A DNA stretch of 64,000 bases from Roseateles oligotrophus (GTDB lineage: Bacteria > Pseudomonadota > Gammaproteobacteria > Burkholderiales > Burkholderiaceae_C): NCBI RefSeq assembly GCF_014204525.1, contig NZ_JACHLP010000006.1, forward strand, positions 290,360 through 354,359. Reading direction: 5' to 3'. The position numbers were made by a program, and so were the translations under genes. The notes beneath the pieces were generated by a model, which was not told the origin of the DNA, searched no databases, and saw only the letters and a program-made list of their open reading frames with translations. This document shows positions 8,585 through 16,155 of the stretch, in pieces (the stretch's first letter is position 1; each line of letters begins with the position of its first letter).

Positions 8585-11500
8585 TCACAGCTCCGCCACA
8601 CCCTTGATGCGGCTGGCGCCGGCCTGGGGCATGGCCACCGGCTTGCTCTCCACGGCGCGGCCGTGGAAACGGTCCAGCAAGTCCTTGCACTGTGCCCGGG
8701 CGCTGACGACATTGGCCAGCTTGACGTGGCCATAACCGCGAATCGTCTCGGGCAGGCGGGCCAGCTTGAGGGCCAGCTCCAATCTGTCCTTGGCGTTCTG
8801 GGCCGTCAGGTTTTGCAGCAGCTCCTCGATCAGGGCTTCGTAGTCGCGGATCAGGCCGCGTTCCATGCGGCGCTCCTCGGTCTTGCCGAAGATATCGAAG
8901 GCGCCGCCGCGCAGGCCCTTGAACTTGGCCATCAGCTTGAGCGCCTGGAAGGTCCAGGAGCCCAGCTCGATTTTCTTGACCCGGCCGTCCTGGCCCGGTT
9001 TGGCCAGCAGGGGTGGGGCCATGTGGAAGCTCAAAGATTCCCAGTTGTCGAACTGGGCCTTCATGCTGGCCTCGAACTTGCCGTCGGTGTAGAGGCGGGC
9101 GACCTCCCACTCGTCCTTGATGGCCAGCAGCTTGGCGTAGTAGCGGGCCACGGCCTTGCTCAGGCGCTCGGCCTTGCCGGCTTCGCCCAGCTGAGCCTCA
9201 GCCGCGCGCACCTTTTGCACCAGATCGGCATAACGCTTTGCGTAGGCGGCGTCCTGGTAGGCCGTCAGATGCTGGACGCGGCGGGCGATCAAGCCCTCGG
9301 GGCCGTCCAGCTTGTCCTGGCCCAAGAGCAGCTGCACCTTCTGCGGCTGGGGGCCGCTCAACCGGGCCAGGGCCTCGGGCGCGCCCATCGCCAGCCGACC
9401 CAGGGCAAAGGCGGTCTTATTGCCTTCGACCGCCACGCCGTTCAGCTCGATGGCGCGCATCAGCGCCGCCTCGCTCAGCGGGATCAGGCCGCGCTGCCAG
9501 CAAGCACCCAGCATGATGATGTTGCTGGGCATGGTGTCGCCCATCATGGTTTGCGCAATCGCCTGGGCGTCGATGGTGGACAGCAAGCTGGCCTCATTAC
9601 CCACCGCATGCAGCATCTTGGCCAGCAGGGATTCGCCCTGCAGATTGGCGTCGGGGTTGCGCACGAAGGCGGCGGTAGGCAGCTCGTGCGTATTGGCCAG
9701 GATGACGGTGCGGCCGGGCTTGACGGTGCCCAGGGCATCGGGCGAGGCCCCCACCACCTTGTCGCAGGCCAAGAGCACATCGGCCTGCTGGGTGTCGATG
9801 CGCACCTGGTTGAGCAGCTCCTTGCTCGGGGCCAGGCGCACAAAGCTCAAGACCGAACCGCCTTTTTGCGCAAAGCCCATGAAGTCCAGCACCGAGGCCT
9901 GCTTGCCTTCCAGATGGGCCGCCATCGAGACCAGCGCCCCCACGGTGACCACGCCGGTGCCGCCCACGCCGGTGACCAGCAAATCAAACGGGCCCGTCCA
10001 GTCCCAGGTGGCGGGCGCCGTCAGCGCCGCCACTTCACGGCTCAGGTCCTGGGCCGTGAAGGCCGCACCCTCGCGCTTCTTCAGCTGAGCACCGTGCACC
10101 GAGACAAAGCTGGGGCAGAAGCCGTTGATGCAGGAGAAGTCTTTGTTGCAGCTGCTTTGCTCGATGGCGCGCTTGCGGCCGAAGTCGGTTTCCACCGGCA
10201 CGACGGACAGGCAGTTGCTGGCCTGGCCGCAGTCGCCACAGCCCTCGCAGACCTGCTCGTTGATGAAGATGCGCTTGGGCGGGTCGACAAATTCCTTCTT
10301 CTTGCGGCGGCGGCGCTTTTCGGCGGCACAGGTCTGGTCGTAGATCAGGACGGTCACGCCCTCGATCTCGCGCAAGTCGCGCTGCACCGCATCCAGCTCG
10401 CTGCGATCGTGAAAAGTGGTGCCGGCCGGGAAGAGGCCGTGATGATCCGCATACTTTTCAATCTCATCGGACACCACCACCAGCTTCTTCACGCCCTCCG
10501 CCTCCACCTGGCGGGCGATCTGGGGCACGCTGGTGGATCCGTCCACCGGCTGGCCGCCGGTCATGGCGACGGCGTCGTTGTAGAGAATCTTGTAGGTGAT
10601 ATTGGTCTTGGCCGCGATGGCCTGGCGGATCGCCAAGTAACCCGAGTGGTAGTAAGTGCCGTCGCCCAGGTTCTGGAACACATGCTTCTCGGTCGTGAAG
10701 CGCGAGGCGGCGGCCCAGTCCACGCCCTCGGCGCCCATCTGGATCAGCCCCGAGGTGCCGCGCTCCATCCAACTGGCCATGAAGTGGCAGCCGATGCCGG
10801 CCAGGGCGCGCGAGCCCTCGGGCAGCTTGGTCGAGGTGTTGTGCGGGCAGCCCGAGCAGAAATAAGGCTGGCGGCGCACGCCGTCGGCGGCGTTGCTGAG
10901 CAGGCAGGGGGTGAGGAAGTCGCGCACCAGCTCCTGGCGGTCCAGCGCGGGCGAGAGCCGCGCCAGCCAGCGGGCCACCGTGCTCATGATGCGCGAGGGG
11001 CGCAGCTCGCCGATGGCGCTGAGCACCGGCTGGCCCAGCTCATCGGTCTTGCCGATGACGTGGGGGCGCTGGGCGTCGGGCAGGTGGTAGAGCAGTTCCT
11101 TGATCTGGCGCTCCACCACCGGGGCTTTTTCTTCGATCACCAGGATGTCGCTCAGGCCCTGGGCGAAGGCGGCCATGCGCGTCGCCTCCAGCGGGAACAC
11201 CAGGCCCACCTTGTAGACCCGCACGCCGGCGCGGGCCAGGTCCTCGGTGCTGAGGTCCAGGCGGCGCAGCACTTCCATGAAGTCGTAATGCGCTTTGCCG
11301 ACGGTCACGATGCCCAGCTTGGCCTGGGGGCTGGTGACGATGTGCTTGTCGATGCTGGCGTTGAGCTGGGCGAAGGCGCGCACGGCGGCGAACTTGTGCT
11401 CCAGGCGCGACTCCAGCTCCAGCGAGGGCAGGTCCACGGCGCGGATGTGCAGGTCCACCGGCGGTGTGTGATCGGGCGTCAGGAACTCGGTCTGGATGGT

Positions 11501-12184
11501 GTCCAGATCCACCGTCATGCCCGACTCCACCACTTCCGAGATGGCCTTGAAGCCCACCCAGGTGGAGGAGAAGCGGCTCAGCGCCCAGCCGTAGAGGCCG
11601 AACTCCAGATACTCCGCCACATTGCCCGGATGCACGATGGGCATATGCCAGGCCTGCAGGGCCAGATCGCTCTGGTGCGGTGTGCTGCTGGAGACGCAGC
11701 CATGGTCATCGCCGCACACCACCAGCACACCGCCTAACTTCGAGCTGCCGTAGACATTGCCATGTTTGAGCGCGTCGCCCGAGCGGTCCACACCCGGGCC
11801 CTTGCCGTACCACATGGCAAACACGCCCTCGGCCGTGCGCTTGGGGTCCAGGGCCACGCGCTGCACGCCCAGGCAGGCGGTGGCGGCCAGGTCTTCGTTG
11901 ATGGCGGGCAGGAAGTTGACCTTTGCAGCGGCTAGGAACTTCTTGGCCTTCCACAGCTGCTGGTCCACCATGCCCAGTGGCGAGCCGCGATAGCCCGAGA
12001 CGAAACCGGCGGTGTTCAGCCCGGCTTTCTCGTCCTGCGCTTTTTGCGCCAGCAGCAGGCGCACGATGGCCTGCGTGCCGGTCAGGAAGACCGCGCCGCT
12101 GGTGGCGGCCAGGTTGTCGGAGAGCTTGTAGGGACGCAGCTCGGGCGGGGTCGGCTGGCTTGTGGAAGCGTTGCTGGCTGACAT
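8585..12184 (-). CDS. Indolepyruvate ferredoxin oxidoreductase (fused alpha/beta type)
   Basis: A 1199-residue fused 2-oxoacid:acceptor oxidoreductase of the indolepyruvate ferredoxin oxidoreductase family, which oxidatively decarboxylates aryl- or branched-chain 2-oxoacids from transaminated amino acids to acyl-CoA with thiamine diphosphate and Fe-S clusters. The N-terminal half carries the IorA-like pyrimidine- and TPP-binding regions (SGYRGSPLGMVDQQL near residue 65; GDGTYYHSGYLAIRQAI near 505). A ferredoxin-like cysteine cluster (CEGCGDCGQASNC) lies near 645-660, and an IorB-like gamma domain (VTGVGGTGVVTVGALV) begins near 730. I start at MSASNASTSQ (12184); an upstream in-frame extension to 12298 would overrun the promoter. 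The divergent Lrp gene is probably its regulator. Confidence 0.9.
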   Translation of the reverse strand: MSASNASTSQPTPPELRPYKLSDNLAATSGAVFLTGTQAIVRLLLAQKAQDEKAGLNTAGFVSGYRGSPLGMVDQQLWKAKKFLAAAKVNFLPAINEDLAATACLGVQRVALDPKRTAEGVFAMWYGKGPGVDRSGDALKHGNVYGSSKLGGVLVVCGDDHGCVSSSTPHQSDLALQAWHMPIVHPGNVAEYLEFGLYGWALSRFSSTWVGFKAISEVVESGMTVDLDTIQTEFLTPDHTPPVDLHIRAVDLPSLELESRLEHKFAAVRAFAQLNASIDKHIVTSPQAKLGIVTVGKAHYDFMEVLRRLDLSTEDLARAGVRVYKVGLVFPLEATRMAAFAQGLSDILVIEEKAPVVERQIKELLYHLPDAQRPHVIGKTDELGQPVLSAIGELRPSRIMSTVARWLARLSPALDRQELVRDFLTPCLLSNAADGVRRQPYFCSGCPHNTSTKLPEGSRALAGIGCHFMASWMERGTSGLIQMGAEGVDWAAASRFTTEKHVFQNLGDGTYYHSGYLAIRQAIAAKTNITYKILYNDAVAMTGGQPVDGSTSVPQIARQVEAEGVKKLVVVSDEIEKYADHHGLFPAGTTFHDRSELDAVQRDLREIEGVTVLIYDQTCAAEKRRRRKKKEFVDPPKRIFINEQVCEGCGDCGQASNCLSVVPVETDFGRKRAIEQSSCNKDFSCINGFCPSFVSVHGAQLKKREGAAFTAQDLSREVAALTAPATWDWTGPFDLLVTGVGGTGVVTVGALVSMAAHLEGKQASVLDFMGFAQKGGSVLSFVRLAPSKELLNQVRIDTQQADVLLACDKVVGASPDALGTVKPGRTVILANTHELPTAAFVRNPDANLQGESLLAKMLHAVGNEASLLSTIDAQAIAQTMMGDTMPSNIIMLGACWQRGLIPLSEAALMRAIELNGVAVEGNKTAFALGRLAMGAPEALARLSGPQPQKVQLLLGQDKLDGPEGLIARRVQHLTAYQDAAYAKRYADLVQKVRAAEAQLGEAGKAERLSKAVARYYAKLLAIKDEWEVARLYTDGKFEASMKAQFDNWESLSFHMAPPLLAKPGQDGRVKKIELGSWTFQALKLMAKFKGLRGGAFDIFGKTEERRMERGLIRDYEALIEELLQNLTAQNAKDRLELALKLARLPETIRGYGHVKLANVVSARAQCKDLLDRFHGRAVESKPVAMPQAGASRIKGVAEL

Positions 12185-12280
12185 GGACGGTCTCCGTCTA
12201 ATTTTTTCGAAAGTAGCCGGGGATTTTTGTGCAGATGCGGCGGAGATACTTACTCCGTTTACCCAAAATCCGGCAGTCAA

Positions 12281-12297
12281 TGAGAGAATTTCTCTCA
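12281..12297. promoter_or_regulatory. 17-bp palindrome, candidate Lrp operator
   Basis: TGAGAGAATTTCTCTCA is a perfect dyad with 8-bp arms about one central base. It lies in the 125-bp gap between the divergent oxidoreductase (start 12184) and Lrp-type (start 12310) genes, 13 bp before the Lrp ATG. Position and symmetry suit a site for the Lrp protein, which would both repress itself and control the oxidoreductase gene. Binding is inferred. Confidence 0.6.
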
Positions 12298-12309
12298 AAG
12301 GTGGACTTA

Positions 12310-12780
12310 ATGGATAGTGAACGTTTCGACCGCGCGACGCGCCAGATTCTGGAGGCCTTGCAGGCCGACAGCCGGCAGAGCACCCAGGCCCTGGCCGACA
12401 AGGTCGGCCTCTCGGCCACGCCGGTGTGGCGGCGCATCAAGGAGCTGGAAGAAAGCGGCGTCATCCGCCGCCATGTGGCCCTGGTGGACCGCGAAAAGCT
12501 GGGCCTCAATATCTGCGTGATGGCTAACGTCAGCCTGGTGCGGCATAGCGAGGGCGCGGTCGAGCAATTCGAACGCCTGGCCCTGGCCAGCCGCGAGATC
12601 ATCGAGTGCTATGGCATCACCGGCGAGGCCGACTACGTTATCAAGGTCGTGGTGCCGGATATGAAGGCCTACGACCTTTTTCTGCAGTCTCAGATCTTCA
12701 AAATCCCCGGCGTGTCCAGCGTGCGCAGCAATGTGGTGCTGAGGGAGGTGAAGTATGAGACGGCCTTGCCGGTGGGGTGA
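12310..12780 (+). CDS. Lrp/AsnC-family transcriptional regulator
   Basis: A 156-residue feast/famine regulator: an N-terminal winged helix-turn-helix (ILEALQADSRQSTQALADKV, SATPVWRRIKELEESGVIRR) and a C-terminal RAM ligand-binding domain (CYGITGEADYVIKVVVPDMK, IPGVSSVRSNVVLREVK). These proteins form octamers and sense amino acids. It resembles the BkdR/Lrp type more than AsnC. The ATG at 12310 gives the conserved MDSERFDRATRQIL start; in-frame codons back to 12229 would be translated from the promoter region. Divergence from an amino-acid-catabolic oxidoreductase suggests it activates that gene in response to an aromatic or branched-chain amino acid. Confidence 0.9.
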   Translation: MDSERFDRATRQILEALQADSRQSTQALADKVGLSATPVWRRIKELEESGVIRRHVALVDREKLGLNICVMANVSLVRHSEGAVEQFERLALASREIIECYGITGEADYVIKVVVPDMKAYDLFLQSQIFKIPGVSSVRSNVVLREVKYETALPVG

Positions 12781-12973
12781 CCGTTGGGTCTTGGCGTGGA
12801 AATCGGTGGGTGTCAAGGCCGCTGGTTCTTGGTGTCACGACTTCATGCTCTTTGTAACGCGATTGGTAGGTGCCCCTCCCGCATTCAGGTGTGCCTGTTT
12901 GACAGGCTGGGGAGCAATGCAGTCCGTCAACAGACGGCTGACTGAGACCCCTCAAGTAGCAAAACATCTCAAA

Positions 12974-13003
12974 AAAGCCAGTCAGGGTTACCTGACTGGC
13001 TTT
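12974..13003 (-). terminator. Intrinsic terminator of the toxin-antitoxin operon
   Basis: Perfect 13-bp arms (12974-12986 and 12991-13003) with a 4-nt loop, followed on the minus strand by six T. It lies about 40 nt past the antitoxin stop at 13044. It could also stop rightward Lrp transcripts, although the plus-strand T run is short (TTTG). Confidence 0.8.
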
Positions 13004-13043
13004 GTGTGCGGGACTTCTGAATGGGCTTAAGCCCACCTCAAGG

Positions 13044-13430
13044 TCAAGCAGCTTTCTTCAGCTTTGTCGACGGAGATTTCCGCGCCGGCATTTTCTGTAT
13101 GGCCTCTTGCTCCGCTACGCGCTGTTTGAGTAGATTTTTCATCTCACATTCTACGAAGCGGGTGAGTATTTGCCGCACCAGCGGTTGGTAGCCAATGCCA
13201 TTGAGTTGCCCTAGAGCCTTGAGGTTTTCGATCAGACTTTTTTGCAGCCGGATAGAGATTGGCTGCAGTTCCAGCGCAGCGTCAATTTCGTCTTCGTGGT
13301 CAGTGGCGATCTTGGCGTGGGCGGCGTCGGCGCCCAATTGTTCGGTTTCCCAAGCCTCAACGGTGCCTGCTATTTTGGCAGCGTGTTGCATAGTCTCTCC
13401 TGAGTGGGTAGCGGGGTACAGTTCTTTCAA
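13044..13430 (-). CDS. Probable antitoxin (BrnA/CopG-like)
   Basis: A 128-residue protein downstream of a small toxin-like gene; its start overlaps the toxin stop by 4 bp (ATGA), which indicates translational coupling. The C-terminal half (LQPISIRLQKSLIENLKALG, IGYQPLVRQILTRFV) has the pattern of a ribbon-helix-helix DNA-binding antitoxin, as in CopG or BrnA families: a beta strand of alternating residues followed by two helices. The N-terminal part is acidic and probably contacts the toxin. An alternative start is the Met at 13391. The terminus is Lys-rich. It should repress its own promoter with the toxin as corepressor, as the palindrome upstream of the operon suggests. Confidence 0.7.
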   Translation of the reverse strand: MKELYPATHSGETMQHAAKIAGTVEAWETEQLGADAAHAKIATDHEDEIDAALELQPISIRLQKSLIENLKALGQLNGIGYQPLVRQILTRFVECEMKNLLKQRVAEQEAIQKMPARKSPSTKLKKAA

Positions 13431-13714
13431 AACGCCTTCTTGTTATACAGGTCAATGGCCTGCTGGCTCGGGCGAAAAGCCGTCTTAATATCGATTATTT
13501 TCGTTGCCGGATCATAGACAAAGCACACTTTAAGAATGATCCCGTAGTCAGTCTGCGCGATGAACCACCGAGTCACCGGATTCGTTTTGTGCTCCTCGCG
13601 ATCATCTATCAAGTAGCGGCCTTCACGATTGGCGAAGCACTGCATGATCTGAACTTCAGTCACACCGTGTTTGACCTTCAGCTTCTGTCGAACCTCGGGT
13701 GAAACGAAGAACAT
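13427..13714 (-). CDS. Probable toxin (small BrnT-like / so-called ADP-ribosyl hydrolase-like protein)
   Basis: A 95-residue protein encoded first in a two-gene operon with an RHH antitoxin, the order of BrnT-BrnA. It matches my memory of a widespread small family often misnamed ADP-ribosyl-(dinitrogen reductase) hydrolase: VEQCF-like region (TEVQIMQCFANREGRYLIDD), REEHK, then WFIAQTDYGIILKVCFVYDP and IKTAFRP. The alternating strand pattern and short length fit a RelE/BrnT-type ribonuclease fold, but no catalytic residue can be assigned with certainty. The local sequence is less GC-rich than neighbouring genes, in keeping with a transferred module. Confidence 0.65.
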   Translation of the reverse strand: MFFVSPEVRQKLKVKHGVTEVQIMQCFANREGRYLIDDREEHKTNPVTRWFIAQTDYGIILKVCFVYDPATKIIDIKTAFRPSQQAIDLYNKKAF

Positions 13715-13744
13715 CCTTGCCTACCTTCCTTCCGTTGAGGATAT

Positions 13745-13764
13745 GCATTGTATATACACAATGC
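13745..13764. promoter_or_regulatory. Palindrome upstream of the toxin-antitoxin operon
   Basis: GCATTGT at 13745-13751 and ACAATGC at 13758-13764 flank an ATATAC core. The dyad lies 31-50 bp upstream of the toxin start in AT-rich DNA, where the promoter should be. This is the expected position of an autoregulatory operator for an RHH antitoxin. Confidence 0.55.
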
Positions 13765-13879
13765 TATCCCGTGGGCATGATGCCCTGTAGGGGACTACCT
13801 CTATTTGACGAAGGACGTCGACGATTTCAAGGAACTGCGAAGTCACAAACGATTTTTTTGGAGCTAGTCCGAACAGTCG

Positions 13880-14090
13880 GTGCATCAGATGACGGACAGC
13901 GAGACCAAAGTTATCCGCTCGCCCGCCATTGAGGCCAGGGAGCGCAACGGCCTACAGCAGTCACAGTTCGCGGCGCTGCTCGAAATGTCGTTAGGTCCCC
14001 GCAGGACTGGAAAAGGGCCGCCAAGAGCCAAGTGGCGCAGCGCGCACATTGCTTGCCAAGTGCTTCGGCATCGGCCGCAGCATTCGATCA
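13880..14090 (+). pseudogene. Frameshifted HigA-like XRE antitoxin remnant
   Basis: One frame encodes EARERNGLQQSQFAALLEMS, a typical start of the HigA-type helix-turn-helix. Its continuation is found in a second frame (RSPQDWKRAAKSQ, compare the family's VRTLQDWEQGRR) and then in a third (ARTLLAKCFGIG, compare GAARTLLKVAA). At least two frameshifts therefore interrupt the gene. No intact HigB-like toxin remains upstream. It is a dead toxin-antitoxin locus next to a live one. Confidence 0.6.
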
Positions 14091-14308
14091 CTTTCGGCGC
14101 GGTCGAGGAAATCTGCTACGTAGTTGCGGAGTTCATCGCCCTTGCGCTTCGGCAGGTTTTTCATGCTTGACCCTCACTCATTCACTCACTCGCCCAGTAA
14201 GCAAGCAGCTGTGAGGGCCAGAGGCGGCGAATGCAAGGCTGCGACGACCTGCTTCGCATAGCTATTCCAGAGGGCATATTGACCGAGCCAGGGTCGACTC
14301 GCCCTCAA

Positions 14309-14584
14309 TCACTCCCTCGCCACCGCCTCCACCTGAATCCGCAGCTTCACCTCCATCTTGAAGCCCCAGTCCTTGCCCGCGCTCAGGCCGAACTCGTCGC
14401 GCTGGAAGCTGCCGGAAGCGTCGGCGCCGCAGAACTCGCGTTTAAGCATGGGGTGGGGCATGTACTTGAGTTGGCGGATCGTCAGGGTCAGGGGCCGGGT
14501 CTGGCCGTTCAGGCTCAGCTCGCCGCGTTCAACAGCCATGCCCATGCCTGGAAGGGCATTGGCAGCCGAGATGAACAAGGTCAA
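14309..14584 (-). pseudogene. Partial second copy of the yceI 3' end
   Basis: Bases 14309-14525 repeat the last 217 bp of the intact yceI gene (15939-16155), including its stop codon, with 10 mismatches (about 95% identity) and the frame preserved ([20 protein letters not shown] versus [20 protein letters not shown]). The part beyond 14525 is unrelated: it reads [20 protein letters not shown], not yceI. The 5' portion is therefore missing and the fragment cannot make a working lipocalin-like YceI. The similarity begins exactly at the stop codon. It forms the left border of the XRE/nucleotidyltransferase islet. Confidence 0.85.
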
Positions 14585-14611
14585 TGCGCATTTTGTGAGT
14601 AGTCTTATAAA

Positions 14612-14651
14612 TTAGACAAAGAATTATATTTTGGCTATTATTTTAGACAAA
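14612..14651 (+). promoter_or_regulatory. Promoter and direct repeats of the XRE gene
   Basis: A strong sigma-70-like promoter: TAGACA at 14613-14618, a 17-bp spacer, and TATTAT at 14636-14641. The start point would be near 14648, only about 3 nt before the ATG at 14651, so the mRNA may be leaderless. The 9-mer TTAGACAAA occurs at 14612-14620 and 14643-14651, overlapping the -35 box and the start codon, a likely autoregulatory operator pair. The DNA is much more AT-rich than its surroundings. Confidence 0.55.
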
Positions 14652-15352
14652 TGATCAACCAAATCACCACCACCAGCGTTTTGGAGCGGCAGCTGCTGCT
14701 CCAGTTGGGGGATCGCCTCAAGCAGCACCGGAAGGCGAGGCGCATGGGCACGGTTGAAATGTGCGAGCGCGCTGGGATCTCGCGCATGACGCTGGCTGCC
14801 ATTGAAGGCGGTAGCCCGAGCCCTTCGCTGGGCAACTATGTGCGCGTGATGTCGGTTTTGGGCCTCAGCGCTGAGCTGGCGCTGTTGGCTGGCGACACAC
14901 TCCAACCTGCGCCGGCAGGCTCTGCTGCAGCCAGATCCACTCGTGAGCGCCCCGAGGTGAGCATCCAGGTTCGCGCCGGGCACGGTGGACGCAGCATTCA
15001 GGAGTTGCAGAGCTTGGTCTTGCACGAGGCCGCGGTGCAGGCGATTGAGCGCGACCCCGCCTTGCTCGGCAAGGCAAAAGCCACCCTGGATGTTTGGATG
15101 GGCCAGGCCCCGGAGTCGCGCTCGATGTCGCTGTGGATGGAGTGGCAAACGATCCTGGATCACCGTCGGTTTAAACGGGTACTTGGCTGGACGCAGCGTG
15201 CCAAGGAATTGCGCCAGGCCTCGCCGCTCGTCACCATCCTCACTGACAGTGAGCGCCAGAGCGTGCTCAGCCAGGTGCGCGGCTTGAAGGCGGGCGTGGT
15301 TCTGGGCAACCCGGGGGGCTTCGGCGATGAGCCGATGGCAGGCCAGCCATGA
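14651..15352 (+). CDS. XRE-family regulator, probable antitoxin of a nucleotidyltransferase pair
   Basis: A 233-residue protein with an N-terminal Cro/C1 helix-turn-helix (residues ~17-72: LGDRLKQHRKARRMGTVEMC, AGISRMTLAAIEGG, SPSLGNYVRVMSVLGL), an Ala/Ser/Arg linker, and a helical C-terminal domain (residues ~115-215: LVLHEAAVQAIERDPALLGK, DHRRFKRVLGW). This architecture occurs paired with DUF6036 nucleotidyltransferases, as here: the next gene overlaps by 4 bp (ATGA). By analogy with AbiEi/AbiEii, it is probably the autoregulating antitoxin. It has its own promoter and lies inside DNA bracketed by yceI repeats. The C-terminal domain is assigned from context. Confidence 0.7.
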   Translation: MINQITTTSVLERQLLLQLGDRLKQHRKARRMGTVEMCERAGISRMTLAAIEGGSPSPSLGNYVRVMSVLGLSAELALLAGDTLQPAPAGSAAARSTRERPEVSIQVRAGHGGRSIQELQSLVLHEAAVQAIERDPALLGKAKATLDVWMGQAPESRSMSLWMEWQTILDHRRFKRVLGWTQRAKELRQASPLVTILTDSERQSVLSQVRGLKAGVVLGNPGGFGDEPMAGQP

Positions 15353-15894
15353 CAAGAGAACAGCTCGAGCACATCATCCGCGCAGCTGGGCGGATCACGA
15401 ACGAGTACGAGTTCGTCATTGTTGGCAGCCAGTCTTTGCTGGGTGCGAAGCCCAATCCCGGCAGCGAGTTCACGGCCTCCATGGAGGCCGACATCTACCC
15501 ACTTCATGCACCGGAAAAGTCCCACGACATTGACGTGCATATCGGGGAAGGCTCCAGATTCCAGGAGGTCTATGGCTACTACGCCGAAGGCGTGGATCCC
15601 TCGACCGCAAAGCTGCCATCCGGCTGGATGGATCGCGTGCACAAGGTGCAGAACGAGAACACCGACCTCTTCATCGGGTATTGCATTGACCCTCTCGACC
15701 TCTTTTTGGCCAAGGCCTATGCGAGTCGGCCTAAGGATCGAGACTTCTGCATTGCGATGCTGAAGCACGGCTTCGTGCAACTCGGCAAGGCGCTTGAGCA
15801 TGCCGACGCGATGCCTCTTGATGCTGAAGAAATGCGCCGGCTGCGTGCGACGGTCCGGCGGTGGGCGAAGGAAGTCCCTGCCGCTTCGGGTTGA
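15349..15894 (+). CDS. DUF6036-type nucleotidyltransferase, probable toxin
   Basis: A 181-residue protein of the minimal nucleotidyltransferase group. The glycine-serine motif is GSQS at 26-29 within FVIVGSQSLLG, and acidic candidates for metal binding follow at EAD 46-48 and D60/D62 (DIDVHIGEG). The middle (FQEVYGYYAEGVDP, LPSGWMDRVHKVQNENTD) and IDPLDLFLAKAYASRPKDRDF match my knowledge of the DUF6036 family. Related folds in AbiEii and MenT transfer nucleotides onto tRNA or other acceptors and arrest growth, so this may be the toxin of a TA or abortive-infection pair with the XRE gene. The target is unknown, and the D-x-D pair is not textbook. Confidence 0.7.
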   Translation: MTREQLEHIIRAAGRITNEYEFVIVGSQSLLGAKPNPGSEFTASMEADIYPLHAPEKSHDIDVHIGEGSRFQEVYGYYAEGVDPSTAKLPSGWMDRVHKVQNENTDLFIGYCIDPLDLFLAKAYASRPKDRDFCIAMLKHGFVQLGKALEHADAMPLDAEEMRRLRATVRRWAKEVPAASG

Positions 15895-15938
15895 GCGTGC
15901 CGCTGGCTGCGCTAACCTGACGACTCACCCCCATTCGT

Positions 15939-16155
15939 TCACTCCCTCGCCACCGCCTCCACCTGTATCCGCAGCTTCACCTCCATCTTGAAGCCCCAGT
16001 CCTTGCCCGCGCTCAGGCCGAACTCGTCGCGCTGGAAGCTGCCGGAAGCGTCGGCGCCGCAGAACTCGCGTTTGAGCATGGGGTGGGGCATGCACTTGAG
16101 TTGGTGAATCGTCAGGCTCATCGGCCGGGTCTGGCCGTTCAGGCTTAGTTCGCCG
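15939..16155 (-). repeat. Right copy of the 217-bp yceI 3'-end direct repeat
   Basis: This is the in-gene copy of the duplicated segment; the other copy lies at 14309-14525 in the same orientation, 1630 bp away. Ten of 217 positions differ, and mismatches concentrate toward the 5'-coding side. Outside the stop codon the flanks diverge at once. The pattern resembles an insertion at the 3' end of a gene in which the incoming DNA restores the coding end. Confidence 0.85.

Larger units (their letters stand above)
13715..14308. other. Gene-poor stretch with decayed coding remnants
   Basis: Apart from the operator just inside its left end and the HigA-like fragment at 13880-14090, this 594-bp stretch holds no complete gene I can support. 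A short minus-strand frame starting at 14164 (MKNLPKRKGDELRNYV...) stops after about 57 codons and has no recognisable relative. A segment at 14168-14192 (CATTCACTCACTCGCC) loosely resembles the sequence at the yceI stop codon (15934-15953). It looks like scar DNA from insertion and loss of accessory modules. Confidence 0.5.

Noticed and set aside
8297-11737. A 1146-codon open frame antisense to the indolepyruvate oxidoreductase gene
   Set aside because: Shadow frame from high-GC third positions: its sequence is rich in Gly/Gln/His/Ala repeats and lacks domains, while the opposite strand carries a clear enzyme.
13991-14164. Minus-strand short frame starting at 14164 (MKNLPKRKGDELRNYV)
   Set aside because: About 57 codons with no recognisable family and overlapping a decayed HigA remnant; probably non-coding.
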